The notes under the pieces: model-generated | The model's input: only the letters and a program-made list of their open reading frames with translations | Databases searched by the model: none | What the model was told of the DNA's origin: nothing | In this document: positions 15,361 to 24,409 of the stretch, piece after piece | How positions within the stretch are numbered: position 1 is the first letter of the stretch | Layout: every line of letters begins with the position of its first letter | Assembly: GCA_903901345.1 (NCBI GenBank) | Contig: CAIUQQ010000180.1 | Span: forward strand, 1-41,302 | DNA length: 41,302 bases | Source: an uncultured Bacteroidota bacterium | GTDB lineage: Bacteria > Bacteroidota > Bacteroidia > UKL13-3 | Direction: 5' to 3' | Made by a program: the position numbers and the translations under genes

Positions 15361-15666
15361 TTATATAATAATTTTCCCCTTAAGTTTACTAGGATTTTGT
15401 CTGCAATCCCAAATAGATAAAATGTTAATTGAGAGTTCTTTTACTTCATAAAAAATATAATAGTCTTTTACAAATTTACCTCTAACATTTTCAAAATCAG
15501 TTCGAATACCAATATTTGGGTGAGAAGCAATCAATTGAACAGCATCAACAAATAAATTATTAAGTTTTACACTATAGATTTTCGAACTATTTCTTTCAAT
15601 CCAATTTTGAAGAATTTCTCTCCTATCTTTTAATGCTTGCTTAGACCAGATTACATTTTTAGCCAC
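15361..15666 (-). CDS. ParE/RelE-type toxin of a toxin-antitoxin pair
   Basis: A 101-residue basic protein of the RelE/ParE superfamily. Typical features are the N-terminal VIWSKQALKDRREILQNW helix pair, SHPNIGIRTDFENVRGKFVKDYYIFYEV (about 53-80, the central beta-sheet with conserved Arg and Tyr) and a final ILSIWDCRQNP strand. The DCRQNP end is close to the W-D-x-R-Q/R-x-P found in many ParE toxins. It would inhibit gyrase or cleave mRNA at the ribosome; the sequence cannot decide which. Its start overlaps the antitoxin gene end by 16 bp, implying translational coupling. Confidence 0.88.
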   Translation of the reverse strand: MAKNVIWSKQALKDRREILQNWIERNSSKIYSVKLNNLFVDAVQLIASHPNIGIRTDFENVRGKFVKDYYIFYEVKELSINILSIWDCRQNPSKLKGKIII

Positions 15667-15887
15667 TCTTCAATTTCTTTATTGGCTGCTTCGTTTTCAA
15701 TAAACAAACCATTTCTTATTTCATTTTGACCAATTAAAATAGCTTGTCTTTGCTCTTCTGAAAGTTTATAGATTTCTAAATCATTATTTTCTATAGCTAA
15801 TAATCTATATATTTCTCCTAACAATTGTTCATCGTTAGTATTTTCAATGCTTTGAATAAGTTTTTCTTTTAAATCAATTGTTGACAT
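15651..15887 (-). CDS. Antitoxin of the ParE/RelE-type pair
   Basis: A 78-residue acidic, helical protein: STIDLKEKLIQSIENTNDEQLLGEIYRLL, then a toxin-wrapping-like C-terminal part LSEEQRQAILIGQNEIRNGLFIENEAANKEIEEWLKM. The size, acidity, position upstream of the toxin and 16-bp overlap fit the usual antitoxin role. This EIEEWLKM ending is common in Bacteroidota ParE/RelE partners. I do not see a clear ribbon-helix-helix or HTH DNA-binding domain, so autoregulation is uncertain. A TACATTTG -7 element at 15907-15914 lies about 20 bp upstream. Confidence 0.85.
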   Translation of the reverse strand: MSTIDLKEKLIQSIENTNDEQLLGEIYRLLAIENNDLEIYKLSEEQRQAILIGQNEIRNGLFIENEAANKEIEEWLKM

Positions 15888-15906
15888 GATTTTGTTTTTA
15901 TAATTT

Positions 15907-15914
15907 CAAATGTA
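15907..15914 (-). promoter_or_regulatory. Bacteroidota -7 element upstream of the toxin-antitoxin operon
   Basis: The minus strand reads TACATTTG, an exact TAnnTTTG match 19 bp before the antitoxin ATG at 15887. No TTTG is seen at the expected -33 distance. Confidence 0.4.
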
Positions 15915-15930
15915 AATAAAAAAATGATAA

Positions 15931-16015
15931 AAAAAACCCATTCCAATTTTACTTTTAAGGAATTTTTTTATTTAAACCAATCAACTTATTAACTAGTCAA
16001 CTAATCAACATTTCA
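15931..16015. repeat. Direct repeat copy A (terminator plus TCAACT-rich block)
   Basis: About 85 bp that align with 16365-16450 with one or two small gaps: AAAAAACCCATTCCAATTT, then AAGGAATTTTTTT, then a TCAACT-rich stretch. Both copies sit directly downstream of minus-strand genes. Here the hairpin is degraded (TTCC/GGAA and the A/T runs pair, CCCA bulges), so it may be a weaker terminator for the small membrane-protein gene. Confidence 0.65.
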
Positions 16016-16023
16016 ACAAACAA

Positions 16024-16266
16024 CTACTTATCATTTAAACCAATTCCAAGGCCAAATAATGCTGCAACTGTGGCTAAGTGAACTAACAAAATTATTTTTT
16101 GCCAAATAGGTCTTTCGTTCCATTTTTGTTCAGTGTCAAATGGATCAAAAGCTAAGCCAATACCCATAGAAGCTGCTGCTTGTACATAATCTTTTGAAGA
16201 AATTGCTTGGTACAATCCTAAGATGATAAAACCAATGTATAAATATTTGCTGAATGGTGTTTTCAT
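16024..16266 (-). CDS. Small two-helix membrane protein
   Basis: An 80-residue protein I cannot name. Two hydrophobic stretches are visible, about residues 8-20 (YLYIGFIILGLYQ) and 58-76 (IILLVHLATVAALFGLGIG). They flank a conserved-looking middle SMGIGLAFDPFDTEQKWNERPIWQK. The composition and compact size resemble Bacteroidota conserved small integral membrane proteins of unknown function. It is flanked by two copies of the same direct repeat and follows glyA on the same strand, but the strong hairpin at 16365-16402 separates their transcripts. Confidence 0.7.
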   Translation of the reverse strand: MKTPFSKYLYIGFIILGLYQAISSKDYVQAAASMGIGLAFDPFDTEQKWNERPIWQKIILLVHLATVAALFGLGIGLNDK

Positions 16267-16364
16267 ATTTTTAATTTTATATTCAATTTTAAAAATTTAC
16301 AAAAAACCAGATAAACAAAATTACGTAAGTGGTTAAATTTTATATTTGAGCGAAATATTATCCC

Positions 16365-16402
16365 AAAAAATCCCTTCCAATTATACTTGAAAGGGATTTT
16401 TT
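16365..16402. terminator. Strong terminator after glyA, within direct repeat copy B
   Basis: AAAAAATCCCTT (16365-16376) and AAGGGATTTTTT (16391-16402) form a perfect 12-bp stem with a 14-nt loop and terminal A/T runs, so it can work in both directions. It is 48 bp downstream of the glyA stop. The surrounding 16365-16450 repeats 15931-16015, including the TCAACT-rich block (16411-16450). Confidence 0.85.
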
Positions 16403-16449
16403 ATTTGAACTAATCAACTTGTTAACCAATCAACTTATCAACCAATCAA

Positions 16450-17721
16450 CTATTTGTACAAAGGATATTTACCCATCCAAGTATTGATATTTTTTCTAAT
16501 ATCAGCAAGCATGGCTTCATTTTCGTTGTTCATTAAGGCTGTGTCTATGTAATCTACTATTTGTTCCATGTCGGCTTCAGCCATTCCACGGGTAGTAATG
16601 GCAGCTGTTCCAACACGCATTCCACTTGTTACAAATGGCGATTTATCATCGAAAGGAACCATGTTTTTGTTAATGGTAATATCAGCTTTTCCTAAAGCCG
16701 CTTCGGCTAATTTTCCTGTTAAGTTCTTGCTGCGCAAATCAATTAACATTAAATGATTATCGGTTCCGCCTGAAATAATTTTATATCCACGGCTTACAAA
16801 TGCATTTGCCATTGCTTGAGCATTCACTGCTACTTGTTTAGTATAGGCTTTATAATCATCAGTTAAACATTCGCCAAAAGCTACTGCTTTAGCAGCAATT
16901 ACGTGTTCTAATGGTCCGCCTTGAGTACCAGGAAAAACAGCTCCATCCAATAACGCACTCATCATCTTCAATTCACCTTTTAAGGTTTTTTGTCCAAATG
17001 GATTTTCAAAATCGTTACCCATCATAATAATTCCACCACGTGGTCCACGTAAAGTTTTATGTGTAGTTGAAGTTACAATATGACAATGTTGAATTGGATC
17101 GTTTAATAATTTCCCAACTATCAATCCAGCAGGATGTGAAATATCGGCTAATAAAACTGCTCCAACGCTATCAGCAATTGCACGCAAACGGGCATAATCC
17201 CAATCGCGGCTATAAGCCGATGCACCACAAATAAGCATTTTTGGTTTTTCAGCATGTGCTTTTGCTTCTACTTTATCCCAATCAATTAAACCAGTTTCTT
17301 GCTCTACACCGTAAAATGATGGAACATATAATTTACCAGAAAAATTAACGGGAGAACCATGTGTTAAATGTCCACCATGTGATAGGTCAAAACCTAAAAT
17401 TTTATCACCAGGATTTAAGCAACCTAACATTACAGCTGCATTTGCCTGCGCACCCGAATGAGGCTGAACATTGGCCCAAGTAGCACCAAACATTTGCTTC
17501 AAACGATCAATTGCTAAATTTTCAACAACATCTACCACTTCGCAACCGCCATAATAACGCTTGCCTGGTAATCCTTCAGCATATTTATTAGTAAGCACAC
17601 TTCCCATGGCTTCCATTACTTGTGGGCTAGTAAAGTTCTCAGAAGCAATTAACTCTATGCCGTGTTCTTGGCGGCTTTTTTCTTGATTAATTAAATCAAA
17701 TATAACGGTATCTCTTTGCAT
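16450..17721 (-). CDS. glyA: Serine hydroxymethyltransferase
   Basis: A 423-residue PLP enzyme interconverting serine plus tetrahydrofolate with glycine plus methylene-tetrahydrofolate, the main one-carbon source. Signatures are [22 protein letters not shown] (20-41), [16 protein letters not shown] (46-61), HSGAQAN (88-94), DISHPAGLI and the PLP-lysine segment [14 protein letters not shown] with K222. Length fits the family (about 417-430). Translation starts at ATG 17721. A TAACTTTG -7-like element lies at 17771-17778 and a strong terminator follows. Confidence 0.97.
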   Translation of the reverse strand: MQRDTVIFDLINQEKSRQEHGIELIASENFTSPQVMEAMGSVLTNKYAEGLPGKRYYGGCEVVDVVENLAIDRLKQMFGATWANVQPHSGAQANAAVMLGCLNPGDKILGFDLSHGGHLTHGSPVNFSGKLYVPSFYGVEQETGLIDWDKVEAKAHAEKPKMLICGASAYSRDWDYARLRAIADSVGAVLLADISHPAGLIVGKLLNDPIQHCHIVTSTTHKTLRGPRGGIIMMGNDFENPFGQKTLKGELKMMSALLDGAVFPGTQGGPLEHVIAAKAVAFGECLTDDYKAYTKQVAVNAQAMANAFVSRGYKIISGGTDNHLMLIDLRSKNLTGKLAEAALGKADITINKNMVPFDDKSPFVTSGMRVGTAAITTRGMAEADMEQIVDYIDTALMNNENEAMLADIRKNINTWMGKYPLYK

Positions 17722-17770
17722 GGTATTTAAAAAAATATTTTACGAAAGTAAATTTTACGAAACAATATAC

Positions 17771-17778
17771 CAAAGTTA
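17771..17778 (-). promoter_or_regulatory. Possible -7 element for glyA
   Basis: The minus strand reads TAACTTTG, matching TAnnTTTG, about 50 bp before the glyA ATG. No convincing -33 TTTG is seen, so this is a weak call. Confidence 0.3.
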
Positions 17779-17848
17779 AATAGTTTGATAAAAATCTATT
17801 TAAAAAAATAGTTTCAAAAAAAATAGTAATGAATTAGCTCTTTTTTTT

Positions 17849-17876
17849 GAACCACATAGGTACATAGAAAACATAG
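17849..17876. repeat. Dispersed ACATAG-type intergenic repeat, copy 3
   Basis: GAACCACATAGGTACATAG followed by AAAACATAG repeats the word found at 10922 and, inverted, at 1-46. A degraded partner (ATAGGCTATGTCTTCTAAG) lies at about 17958-17976. It occupies the 288-bp gap between lysE-like and glyA, in which I see no ORF. Confidence 0.65.
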
Positions 17877-18009
17877 TTTGGAAACTGTATTCTTACCGTA
17901 TTAACTTTGGAGAAATTATTGATTATTTTAATTGTATCTTCCCATTCAACTTAGTTCATAGGCTATGTCTTCTAAGTTTTTTAAGTAGCTATTAAATAGT
18001 TACTTTATT

Positions 18010-18633
18010 TTAAGCTATGATTTTTTGCACCAATGGCCAAACCAATACAAATGCAACAATTACAAACACAATTCCAATGATGTGATTTAATAATTGCTGT
18101 TTTTTTACAGATAGCAAATGTTTCACTTTATTGGCGGAATAACAGATTACAAATTGGTGAAAAAACATAGCACCTAAAGTTACACTAAAAAATATAACCA
18201 CTTCAAATAAAGTAGGTAAACTACTTTTAACAAAAGCTGCTAATCCTAACCAAAACAGTAAGTTTAAAGGATTTATACTATTAAGCATAATGCCTTTCAT
18301 TATATAAATAAAATTCCCTCGTGGCTGAATATGACCTGCTTCTGGGTCGTTTGCTTTTTTTAGAAAAGTACTAATTCCTAAAATTACTAACGCCACAAAA
18401 CCAATTAATCGAATTTCAGTATCTAATTCTTTTAGTTGATTTTCAACAAAGCTAGCACCGAAAACACAAAGTGCCACAAAAACCAAATCGCTTAAAAGCA
18501 TTCCTAAAGCTACAAGTAAACCTTTTTTGTAACCTTGTTCTATGCTTGCATGCAGCAATGAAAAAAAACCAGCACCAAATGAAAGTGAAAGAATTAATCC
18601 TGTTATGTATCCTTTGATAATAGTTTGAATCAA
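18010..18633 (-). CDS. LysE-family amino acid/metabolite exporter
   Basis: A 207-residue membrane protein with about six hydrophobic helices, of the LysE/RhtB translocator family. N-terminal features fit the family: KGYITGLILSLSFGAGFFSLLHASIEQGYKKGLLVALGMLLSDLVFVAL, where the usual P-G-P is replaced by FGAGF. A second half with KGIMLNSINPLNLLFWLG carries the NPxxxxFW-like motif. Members export lysine, threonine, homoserine or other small molecules; the substrate is unknown. It diverges from kup, and a good promoter (CAAA 18686-18689 and CAAAATAA 18658-18665 on the plus strand) precedes it. Confidence 0.85.
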   Translation of the reverse strand: MIQTIIKGYITGLILSLSFGAGFFSLLHASIEQGYKKGLLVALGMLLSDLVFVALCVFGASFVENQLKELDTEIRLIGFVALVILGISTFLKKANDPEAGHIQPRGNFIYIMKGIMLNSINPLNLLFWLGLAAFVKSSLPTLFEVVIFFSVTLGAMFFHQFVICYSANKVKHLLSVKKQQLLNHIIGIVFVIVAFVLVWPLVQKIIA

Positions 18634-18657
18634 AATTTTTTAAAATGAATATGTTGG

Positions 18658-18689
18658 CAAAATAACATTATCTATCTAAAAATCACAAA
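18658..18689 (-). promoter_or_regulatory. Promoter for the LysE-family gene
   Basis: Read on the minus strand: TTTG (18689-18686), a 20-bp spacer, then TTATTTTG (18665-18658), one mismatch from TAnnTTTG. It ends 24 bp before the ATG. Spacing matches the Bacteroidota sigma-ABfr pattern. Confidence 0.5.
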
Positions 18690-18740
18690 GCATTTGAATT
18701 AATTATTTAAGAAGCAAATAAATAAATGTTTCATAAAAAA

Positions 18741-18771
18741 TTTGGTGAATATAAAGTAACAGATACATTTG
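18741..18771 (+). promoter_or_regulatory. Consensus Bacteroidota promoter of kup, inside the upstream-extended reading frame
   Basis: TTTG (18741-18744), a 19-bp spacer, then TACATTTG (18764-18771) is an exact match to the -33/-7 consensus. Transcription would start near 18778, downstream of the ATG at 18726, so that ATG could not be used from this promoter. The next usable in-frame start is GTG 18798. Confidence 0.6.
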
Positions 18772-18797
18772 CACTCTTATTTCAAAAAAATATATAC

Positions 18798-20762
18798 GTG
18801 GGAGAGCATCAAAGCATTCATAATAAGCTATCACTAGCAGGACTTTTAGTAACACTTGGGATTATTTTTGGCGATATTGGAACTTCGCCATTATATGTAT
18901 TAAATGCAATTGTTGACACAAAAGTCATCACAAAAGATTTAATTTATGGTGGCCTTTCTTGTATTGTTTGGACTTTAACGCTTCAAACAACTTTAAAATA
19001 TGTACTGATTACTTTAAATGCTGATAATAACGGTGAAGGAGGAATTTTTTCTTTGTATGCTTTGGTTCGTAGACGTAAACCATATTTAATTTTTCCTGCT
19101 ATTATTGGTGGTTGTGCATTATTAGCCGATGGTGTTATTACTCCTCCAATTTCAGTTTCTTCAGCTATTGAAGGTTTGCGTTTAATAAAATCTGACACAT
19201 TTAATTTCTCCGAAATTCCTACAGTTCCAATTGTAATTGCCATCATAAGTTTTCTGTTTTTAATTCAAAGAGTTGGAACTTCTATTGTAGGTAAATCGTT
19301 TGGTCCTATTATGTTTATTTGGTTTGGAATGATTGCCATTTTAGGTATTAGTAAAATTGGGTCACATATTGATGTTTTAAATTGTTTAAACCCCTATTAT
19401 GCTTATAATTTGTTGTTCAATTACCATGAAGGGTTTTGGATTTTAGGAGCTGTTTTTTTATGTACAACTGGGGCTGAAGCTTTGTATTCCGATCTTGGTC
19501 ATTGTGGTAAAAACAATATTAGAGTGAGTTGGTTTTTTGTGAAATCTGCATTACTTTTAAGTTATTTTGGTCAAGGGGCAAATTTATTAGCTCATGAAGG
19601 ACAAACATTGGCTCAAACAGGTATAAATCCTTTTTATGATTTGATGTCACTTGAGTTTTTACCTTTTGGAATTGCTATAGCAACAATGGCGGCTATTACT
19701 GCAAGTCAAGCTTTAATTAGTGGTTCTTTTACTCTCATATCGGAGGCAATCAGATTAAACGTTTGGCCAAAAGTAGCATTAAAATATCCAAGTGAAATGA
19801 AAGGTCAATTATATGTGCCAAGTGCAAATATTATTCTTTGGGTTGGATGTATTGGTGTTGTATTGTATTTTAGAGAATCAAAAGCTATGGAAGCTGCTTA
19901 TGGCTTAGCCATTACCATTGCCATGTTAATGACTACTTTATTGTTGGTAAATTATTTAAGAACCATGAAAGTAAATAAATGGTTAGTAGCATTATTATTA
20001 TTGGTTTACCTTGGAATTGAAGGTTCGTTTTTAGCTGCTAATTTGGTTAAATTTTCACATGGTGGTTGGGTAAGTTTAGGAATCAGTAGCATATTTATTT
20101 TTATCATGTTAATTTGGTATAAAGGCCGAAAAATCAAAAATCGTTTAACGGAATTTGTACAGCTAAAAACCTATATTCCTATTTTAGAACAATTGAGTAA
20201 AGATGAATCGGTTTCAAAATTTGCAACGCATTTAGTTTATTTAACAAGTGCTGATTTAAAAAATGAAATTGAGTCTAAAGTCATGTATTCTATTTTGCAA
20301 AAACAACCTAAACGCGCTGATATTTATTGGTTTGTGCATATACATGTAGACGATCAGCCTTATACCATGGAGTATAAAGTGGATCATATTGTGCCAAATG
20401 ATATTGTAAAAGTGGAGTTTAAATTAGGATTTAGAGTTGAACAAAAAATTAATTATTACTTTAGAAGAGTAGTGGAAGAATTGGTTTTAAACAAAGAAGT
20501 AGATGTTACAAGTAGATATACTTCACTGCGCGAACAAAATATTACAGGCGATTTTAAATTTGTAGTTTTACAACGTCATTTATCAACCGAAAATGAATTA
20601 TCGGAATTTGAACAATGGATTATGGATGTGTATTTTACTTTAGATAAATTAAGTTTGTCGGAAGCAAAAGCATTTGGACTTGATACCAGTTCCGTATTAA
20701 TTGAAAAAGTTCCTTTGGTAATTACTCCTTTAAAAGAATTTAAGTTAAAAAGAACGTATTAA
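18798..20762 (+). CDS. kup: KUP-family low-affinity potassium uptake transporter
   Basis: A 654-residue K+/H+ symporter of the KUP/HAK/KT family. The first membrane helix begins NKLSLAGLLVTLGIIFGDIGTSPLYVL, and GEGGIFSLYALVRRRKPYL and ADGVITPPISVSSAIEG follow, all family signatures. About 12 helices are followed by a ~180-residue cytoplasmic C-terminal domain. The frame is open back to ATG 18726, but a consensus promoter lies inside that extension and family proteins start shortly before the HNKLSLAG segment, so I take GTG 18798 (MGEHQSIHNKL). The stop overlaps the convergent murF stop by 4 bp, with no visible terminator between. It diverges from the LysE-family gene. Confidence 0.93.
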   Translation: MGEHQSIHNKLSLAGLLVTLGIIFGDIGTSPLYVLNAIVDTKVITKDLIYGGLSCIVWTLTLQTTLKYVLITLNADNNGEGGIFSLYALVRRRKPYLIFPAIIGGCALLADGVITPPISVSSAIEGLRLIKSDTFNFSEIPTVPIVIAIISFLFLIQRVGTSIVGKSFGPIMFIWFGMIAILGISKIGSHIDVLNCLNPYYAYNLLFNYHEGFWILGAVFLCTTGAEALYSDLGHCGKNNIRVSWFFVKSALLLSYFGQGANLLAHEGQTLAQTGINPFYDLMSLEFLPFGIAIATMAAITASQALISGSFTLISEAIRLNVWPKVALKYPSEMKGQLYVPSANIILWVGCIGVVLYFRESKAMEAAYGLAITIAMLMTTLLLVNYLRTMKVNKWLVALLLLVYLGIEGSFLAANLVKFSHGGWVSLGISSIFIFIMLIWYKGRKIKNRLTEFVQLKTYIPILEQLSKDESVSKFATHLVYLTSADLKNEIESKVMYSILQKQPKRADIYWFVHIHVDDQPYTMEYKVDHIVPNDIVKVEFKLGFRVEQKINYYFRRVVEELVLNKEVDVTSRYTSLREQNITGDFKFVVLQRHLSTENELSEFEQWIMDVYFTLDKLSLSEAKAFGLDTSSVLIEKVPLVITPLKEFKLKRTY

Positions 20763-22057
20763 TTAATTACGTCCAATAAATCTTCCAAACGCATACTTCT
20801 TGAGCCTTTCATAAACACATTTGTATCGGATAAAGGATTTGTTTTTAAAAATTCTTTGCACTCATTTGTGGTGTTAAAAGCATGGAAACTGTTTTTTGTT
20901 TTCATGAAATTTTCACCACATAAAAACACGTTTTTTAGATTTAAATTCACACATAAATCTACCATATTTTGGTGTTCTTCTTCCGCATATTTTCCTAGTT
21001 CAAACATATCGCCAAGTATTACAGTTTTATTGTTAAATGGCATAGCCGAAAAGCTTTTTAAAGCTAATTCCATGCTACTTGGATTGGCATTATAAGCATC
21101 CATATAAATGGTATTGAATTCCTTTTTTATTATTTCCGAACGATTATTTGTTGGAAAATAACTTTCAATTCCTTTGCTAATTTCATTTGGTTTCAGTTTA
21201 AAATATAAACCCATTGCTACAGCAACAGTTACATTGTCAAAATTGTAATCACCACTTAAATTGGCAGTAATATTTTCTTTATTATTATCAATATGAAAGC
21301 TAATAGTTGGTTGTAAATTTTTAGCAAAACAAACTGTATGGGCTGCTCCATTTCTTCCCTCAAAATTAGCAGCATAAGTAATTTTATTTTCCAATTGTCT
21401 GGCCATTCTCATTAACCATTCGTCATTTGCATTTACAAATGCAATTCCATTATTTTTTAGTAAATAGTAATACAATTCAGAATTCGATTGGGCAACACCT
21501 TCCATACTTCCAAATCCTTCCAAATGGTCTTTTCCATTATTGGTAATTACGCCATAATTCGGTTTTGCTATTTCACATAAAAAAGCGTTTTCCCCTACAT
21601 GATTTGCACCCATTTCTATAATTGCTAGCTCATGTTGGTTTGTAATTTGAAGCATGGTAAGTGGCAAGCCAATATGATTATTAAAGTTTCCTGGCGTTGC
21701 AATTACATGATACTTTTGCTTTAAAACTGAAGTAATTAATTCTTTGGTGGTGGTTTTTCCATTGCTGCCAACTATTGCTATTATTGGTATTTTCAAAGAA
21801 TCTCTATGAAAAGCTGCCAACTGTTGAAGTGTTTCTAAAACATTATTTACTAAAATAGTTTTTTCGTTTAAGTGAAATTCTTTCTCATCAATAATTGCAT
21901 AAGCTGCTCCATTTTTTATTGCTTCATTAGCAAATAAATTGGCATTATATTTATCGCCTTTTAAGGCAAAAAATAAACAGCCTAATGATATTTTTCTGGT
22001 GTCTGTGCAAATAACTGGATGCTTTAAGAATAACGCATGTAATTCGGATATATTCAT
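20759..22057 (-). CDS. murF: UDP-N-acetylmuramoyl-tripeptide--D-alanyl-D-alanine ligase
   Basis: A 432-residue Mur ligase performing the last cytoplasmic step of peptidoglycan precursor synthesis, adding D-Ala-D-Ala with ATP hydrolysis. Domain 1 (1-90) shows ICTDTRKISLGCLFFALKGDKYNANLFANEAIKNGA. The central ATPase domain has the P-loop GSNGKTTTK (97-105), then GNFNNHIGLPLTML and AIIEMGANHVGE. Domain 3 has YMDAYNANPSSMELAL and TVILGDMFELG, which separate MurF from MurE. It is not in a dcw cluster here; it stands between kup (convergent) and the FG-GAP gene (divergent, 69 bp). Confidence 0.96.
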   Translation of the reverse strand: MNISELHALFLKHPVICTDTRKISLGCLFFALKGDKYNANLFANEAIKNGAAYAIIDEKEFHLNEKTILVNNVLETLQQLAAFHRDSLKIPIIAIVGSNGKTTTKELITSVLKQKYHVIATPGNFNNHIGLPLTMLQITNQHELAIIEMGANHVGENAFLCEIAKPNYGVITNNGKDHLEGFGSMEGVAQSNSELYYYLLKNNGIAFVNANDEWLMRMARQLENKITYAANFEGRNGAAHTVCFAKNLQPTISFHIDNNKENITANLSGDYNFDNVTVAVAMGLYFKLKPNEISKGIESYFPTNNRSEIIKKEFNTIYMDAYNANPSSMELALKSFSAMPFNNKTVILGDMFELGKYAEEEHQNMVDLCVNLNLKNVFLCGENFMKTKNSFHAFNTTNECKEFLKTNPLSDTNVFMKGSRSMRLEDLLDVIN

Positions 22058-22096
22058 TTTAATAAAATATTATAAAAAACTGTATATTTAAATTTC

Positions 22097-22104
22097 TATT
22101 TTTG
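22097..22104 (+). promoter_or_regulatory. Bacteroidota -7 element upstream of the FG-GAP protein gene
   Basis: TATTTTTG matches TAnnTTTG exactly, 22 bp before the ATG at 22127. The expected -33 TTTG is not evident. Confidence 0.4.
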
Positions 22105-22126
22105 GAACAACAAATAACAACAAATT

Positions 22127-24409
22127 ATGCGTAAACTACTATTTGCTTTTACTTCACTAATGTTTATAAACTTTCATTGTGAAGCTCAAAATGTATATTT
22201 TTCTTTATCAAATAATGTTAAGTTTTTAAAGCAAAATAGCAGTGATACCTTAAAATATCCATTTGTGAGTGGGTTTCAAAAACCACAGTTCAATAAAATG
22301 GATTTGAACAACGATAACCAAAAAGATTTGGTAATTTTTGATGCCATTGGCAATAAAATATTTACTTATGTATGGCAAAATAATGCTTGGGTGTATGCTC
22401 CGCAATATGAAAATATTTTCCCTCCAATATCTCAGTGGCTAAAATTATTAGATTATAACTGCGATGGAAAAGAAGATATTTTTACGGCTTCTGGTCCTGC
22501 ATATGCTATCATTCCCGGTGAACTTGTAAAATCAGATGGAATTAGGTATTTTCAAAATACGTCTGTTGGAAGTAATATTACTTTTAAACAAAAAGGAAAT
22601 TGTTTAGTTCACGAATATGATGGAAACGAAGATTGTATAGAGTTTGTTCCAACCGATGTTGGTGTAATTGACGACATTAACAATGATGGTAAATTAGACA
22701 TTGTTCAATCACCTTCTATGTCTAATTATTTTAATTATTTTCAAAATACTAAACCAAATGGTAACAATAATTGTGATTCTCTTTCATTTAGATGGAGTGC
22801 TAATAATTGGGGTCATTTTAATTATAAAGTGGTATCGCATGGATTTAATTTAGGATTGCCTGCTAGTTATTTATTTAAGGGCGGAAAGCATGTAAGTAAT
22901 TCATTTGCTACTTACGATTTGGATGGCGATGGAGACAAAGATTTTATATTTGGTGATGGAGCAATTCCCACACTTATTTATGCCAAAAATGGCAAAGAAT
23001 TAACCAAACTTGGTCGTGATTCAATGATTGTAGAAGATACCATTTTTCCAAGAAATACTTATCGTCCTTTGGATATGGTTTGGCCAACTCCTTACTTTAA
23101 AGATTTTGACAATGATGGTATTACCGATTTAATAATAACAACCAACGAAACTGTAGCGGCTAAAAATACTAACAATGTTTGTTTGTATAAAAACATGGCT
23201 ATTACTAATTCAGTTGCACCCGTTTTTAGTTTTGTAAAGGAAAACTTTTTGCAAGATGAAATGATTGATTTAGGAGGAAACTCAAAACCAGTTTTTGTAG
23301 ATATTGATAATGATGATGACTTAGACATTATTGTAGCTACGCAAGGCAATTATTTAAGTACAAAAAACAGTTTAGATTTATTGTATTTCTACAAAAATAT
23401 TGGAACAAAAACCAATCCTGTTTACAGTTTAGTTGATACCAATTTGGCCAATATTCAAGCTAATACTCGCTTACCTTTTACCAATGTTACGCCCACTTTT
23501 GGAGACTTAAATGGTGATGGTAAAAAAGACTTAATTTTTGGATGGTTTAATGGCTATTTAAATTATTTTGAAAATACTTCAACAGGAACAAATATTAGTT
23601 TTGCCAAGCGTGACAGTGATTATTTTAGCATCAATGCAGGAACTGAAATTGCACCGCAATTAATAGATTTAAACAAAGACGGAAAATTAGATTTAGTAAT
23701 AGGAAAACGAAATGGAACTTTGGCTTATTTTCAAAATACTGGAACCATTACTCAAGCAAATTTTAGCGTTACGCCAACTATTGATTCCTTAGGAAAAATA
23801 AATGTTCGCTCTCGCGATGATTCTTATGGAAACGCAACTCCATTTATTTTTGATTTGGATAACGATGGCATATTTGAAGCATTGATTGGAAGTTATAGCA
23901 AAAGCGTTATTTTATTTACCGATGTTACTTCAAATCCAAATATAAAAGCCCGCAGGTTTGCAAGTATTTTTAAAGATGATGCTACTGCAAATACTGATAG
24001 CATTATGCAAGGTGTTTATACCAGTGTAAGCATTGCAAATATTGATAATGATACCAATCCTGAAGTGATAATTGGCAACCAACGTGGAGGATTTAGACTT
24101 TATAAAAGTACTATTTCTGGTAAAATCAGTTTGGCTACCAATGATGATTTATTAACCAAAAGTTTTGAAGCAAAAATTTATCCTAATCCAGCTAAAAACT
24201 ATTTGATCATCGAAACAGATTTAGTGAATGAAAATGCACAAATTAGTTTAATTAATATTTTGGGTTCAATAATTTTGAATCAAACCACTTCTCAATCAAA
24301 CAATGAAACCAAATTGGATTTATCAAACATCAAACCTGGAATTTATTTTGTAAAAATTCAAACCGAAACCGGCAAACAATTGGTTCAAAGAGTGATGATA
24401 GGGGAGTAG
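22127..24409 (+). CDS. Secreted FG-GAP/VCBS repeat protein with T9SS sorting domain
   Basis: A 760-residue exported protein with a signal peptide (1-20, ending CEA). About ten D-x-D-x-D/N-G calcium-loop repeats are spread along the chain, for example DLNNDNQKDL, DYNCDGKEDI, DINNDGKLDI, DLDGDGDKDF, DFDNDGITDL, DLNGDGKKDL and DLNKDGKLDL. They are the FG-GAP/VCBS beta-propeller signature of adhesins and matrix-binding proteins. The last ~75 residues are a type A T9SS domain (KIYPNPAKNYLIIE, ISLINILGSII, IKPGIYFVKI, QRVMIGE). The protein should be displayed on the cell surface; its ligand is unknown. A perfect small hairpin follows the stop. Confidence 0.92.
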   Translation: MRKLLFAFTSLMFINFHCEAQNVYFSLSNNVKFLKQNSSDTLKYPFVSGFQKPQFNKMDLNNDNQKDLVIFDAIGNKIFTYVWQNNAWVYAPQYENIFPPISQWLKLLDYNCDGKEDIFTASGPAYAIIPGELVKSDGIRYFQNTSVGSNITFKQKGNCLVHEYDGNEDCIEFVPTDVGVIDDINNDGKLDIVQSPSMSNYFNYFQNTKPNGNNNCDSLSFRWSANNWGHFNYKVVSHGFNLGLPASYLFKGGKHVSNSFATYDLDGDGDKDFIFGDGAIPTLIYAKNGKELTKLGRDSMIVEDTIFPRNTYRPLDMVWPTPYFKDFDNDGITDLIITTNETVAAKNTNNVCLYKNMAITNSVAPVFSFVKENFLQDEMIDLGGNSKPVFVDIDNDDDLDIIVATQGNYLSTKNSLDLLYFYKNIGTKTNPVYSLVDTNLANIQANTRLPFTNVTPTFGDLNGDGKKDLIFGWFNGYLNYFENTSTGTNISFAKRDSDYFSINAGTEIAPQLIDLNKDGKLDLVIGKRNGTLAYFQNTGTITQANFSVTPTIDSLGKINVRSRDDSYGNATPFIFDLDNDGIFEALIGSYSKSVILFTDVTSNPNIKARRFASIFKDDATANTDSIMQGVYTSVSIANIDNDTNPEVIIGNQRGGFRLYKSTISGKISLATNDDLLTKSFEAKIYPNPAKNYLIIETDLVNENAQISLINILGSIILNQTTSQSNNETKLDLSNIKPGIYFVKIQTETGKQLVQRVMIGE

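Noticed and set aside
17982-18005. AAGTAGCTAT/ATAGTTACTT hairpin as terminator of the LysE-family gene
   Set aside because: On the gene's strand the stem is followed by A-rich rather than T-rich sequence, so it is not a convincing intrinsic terminator.
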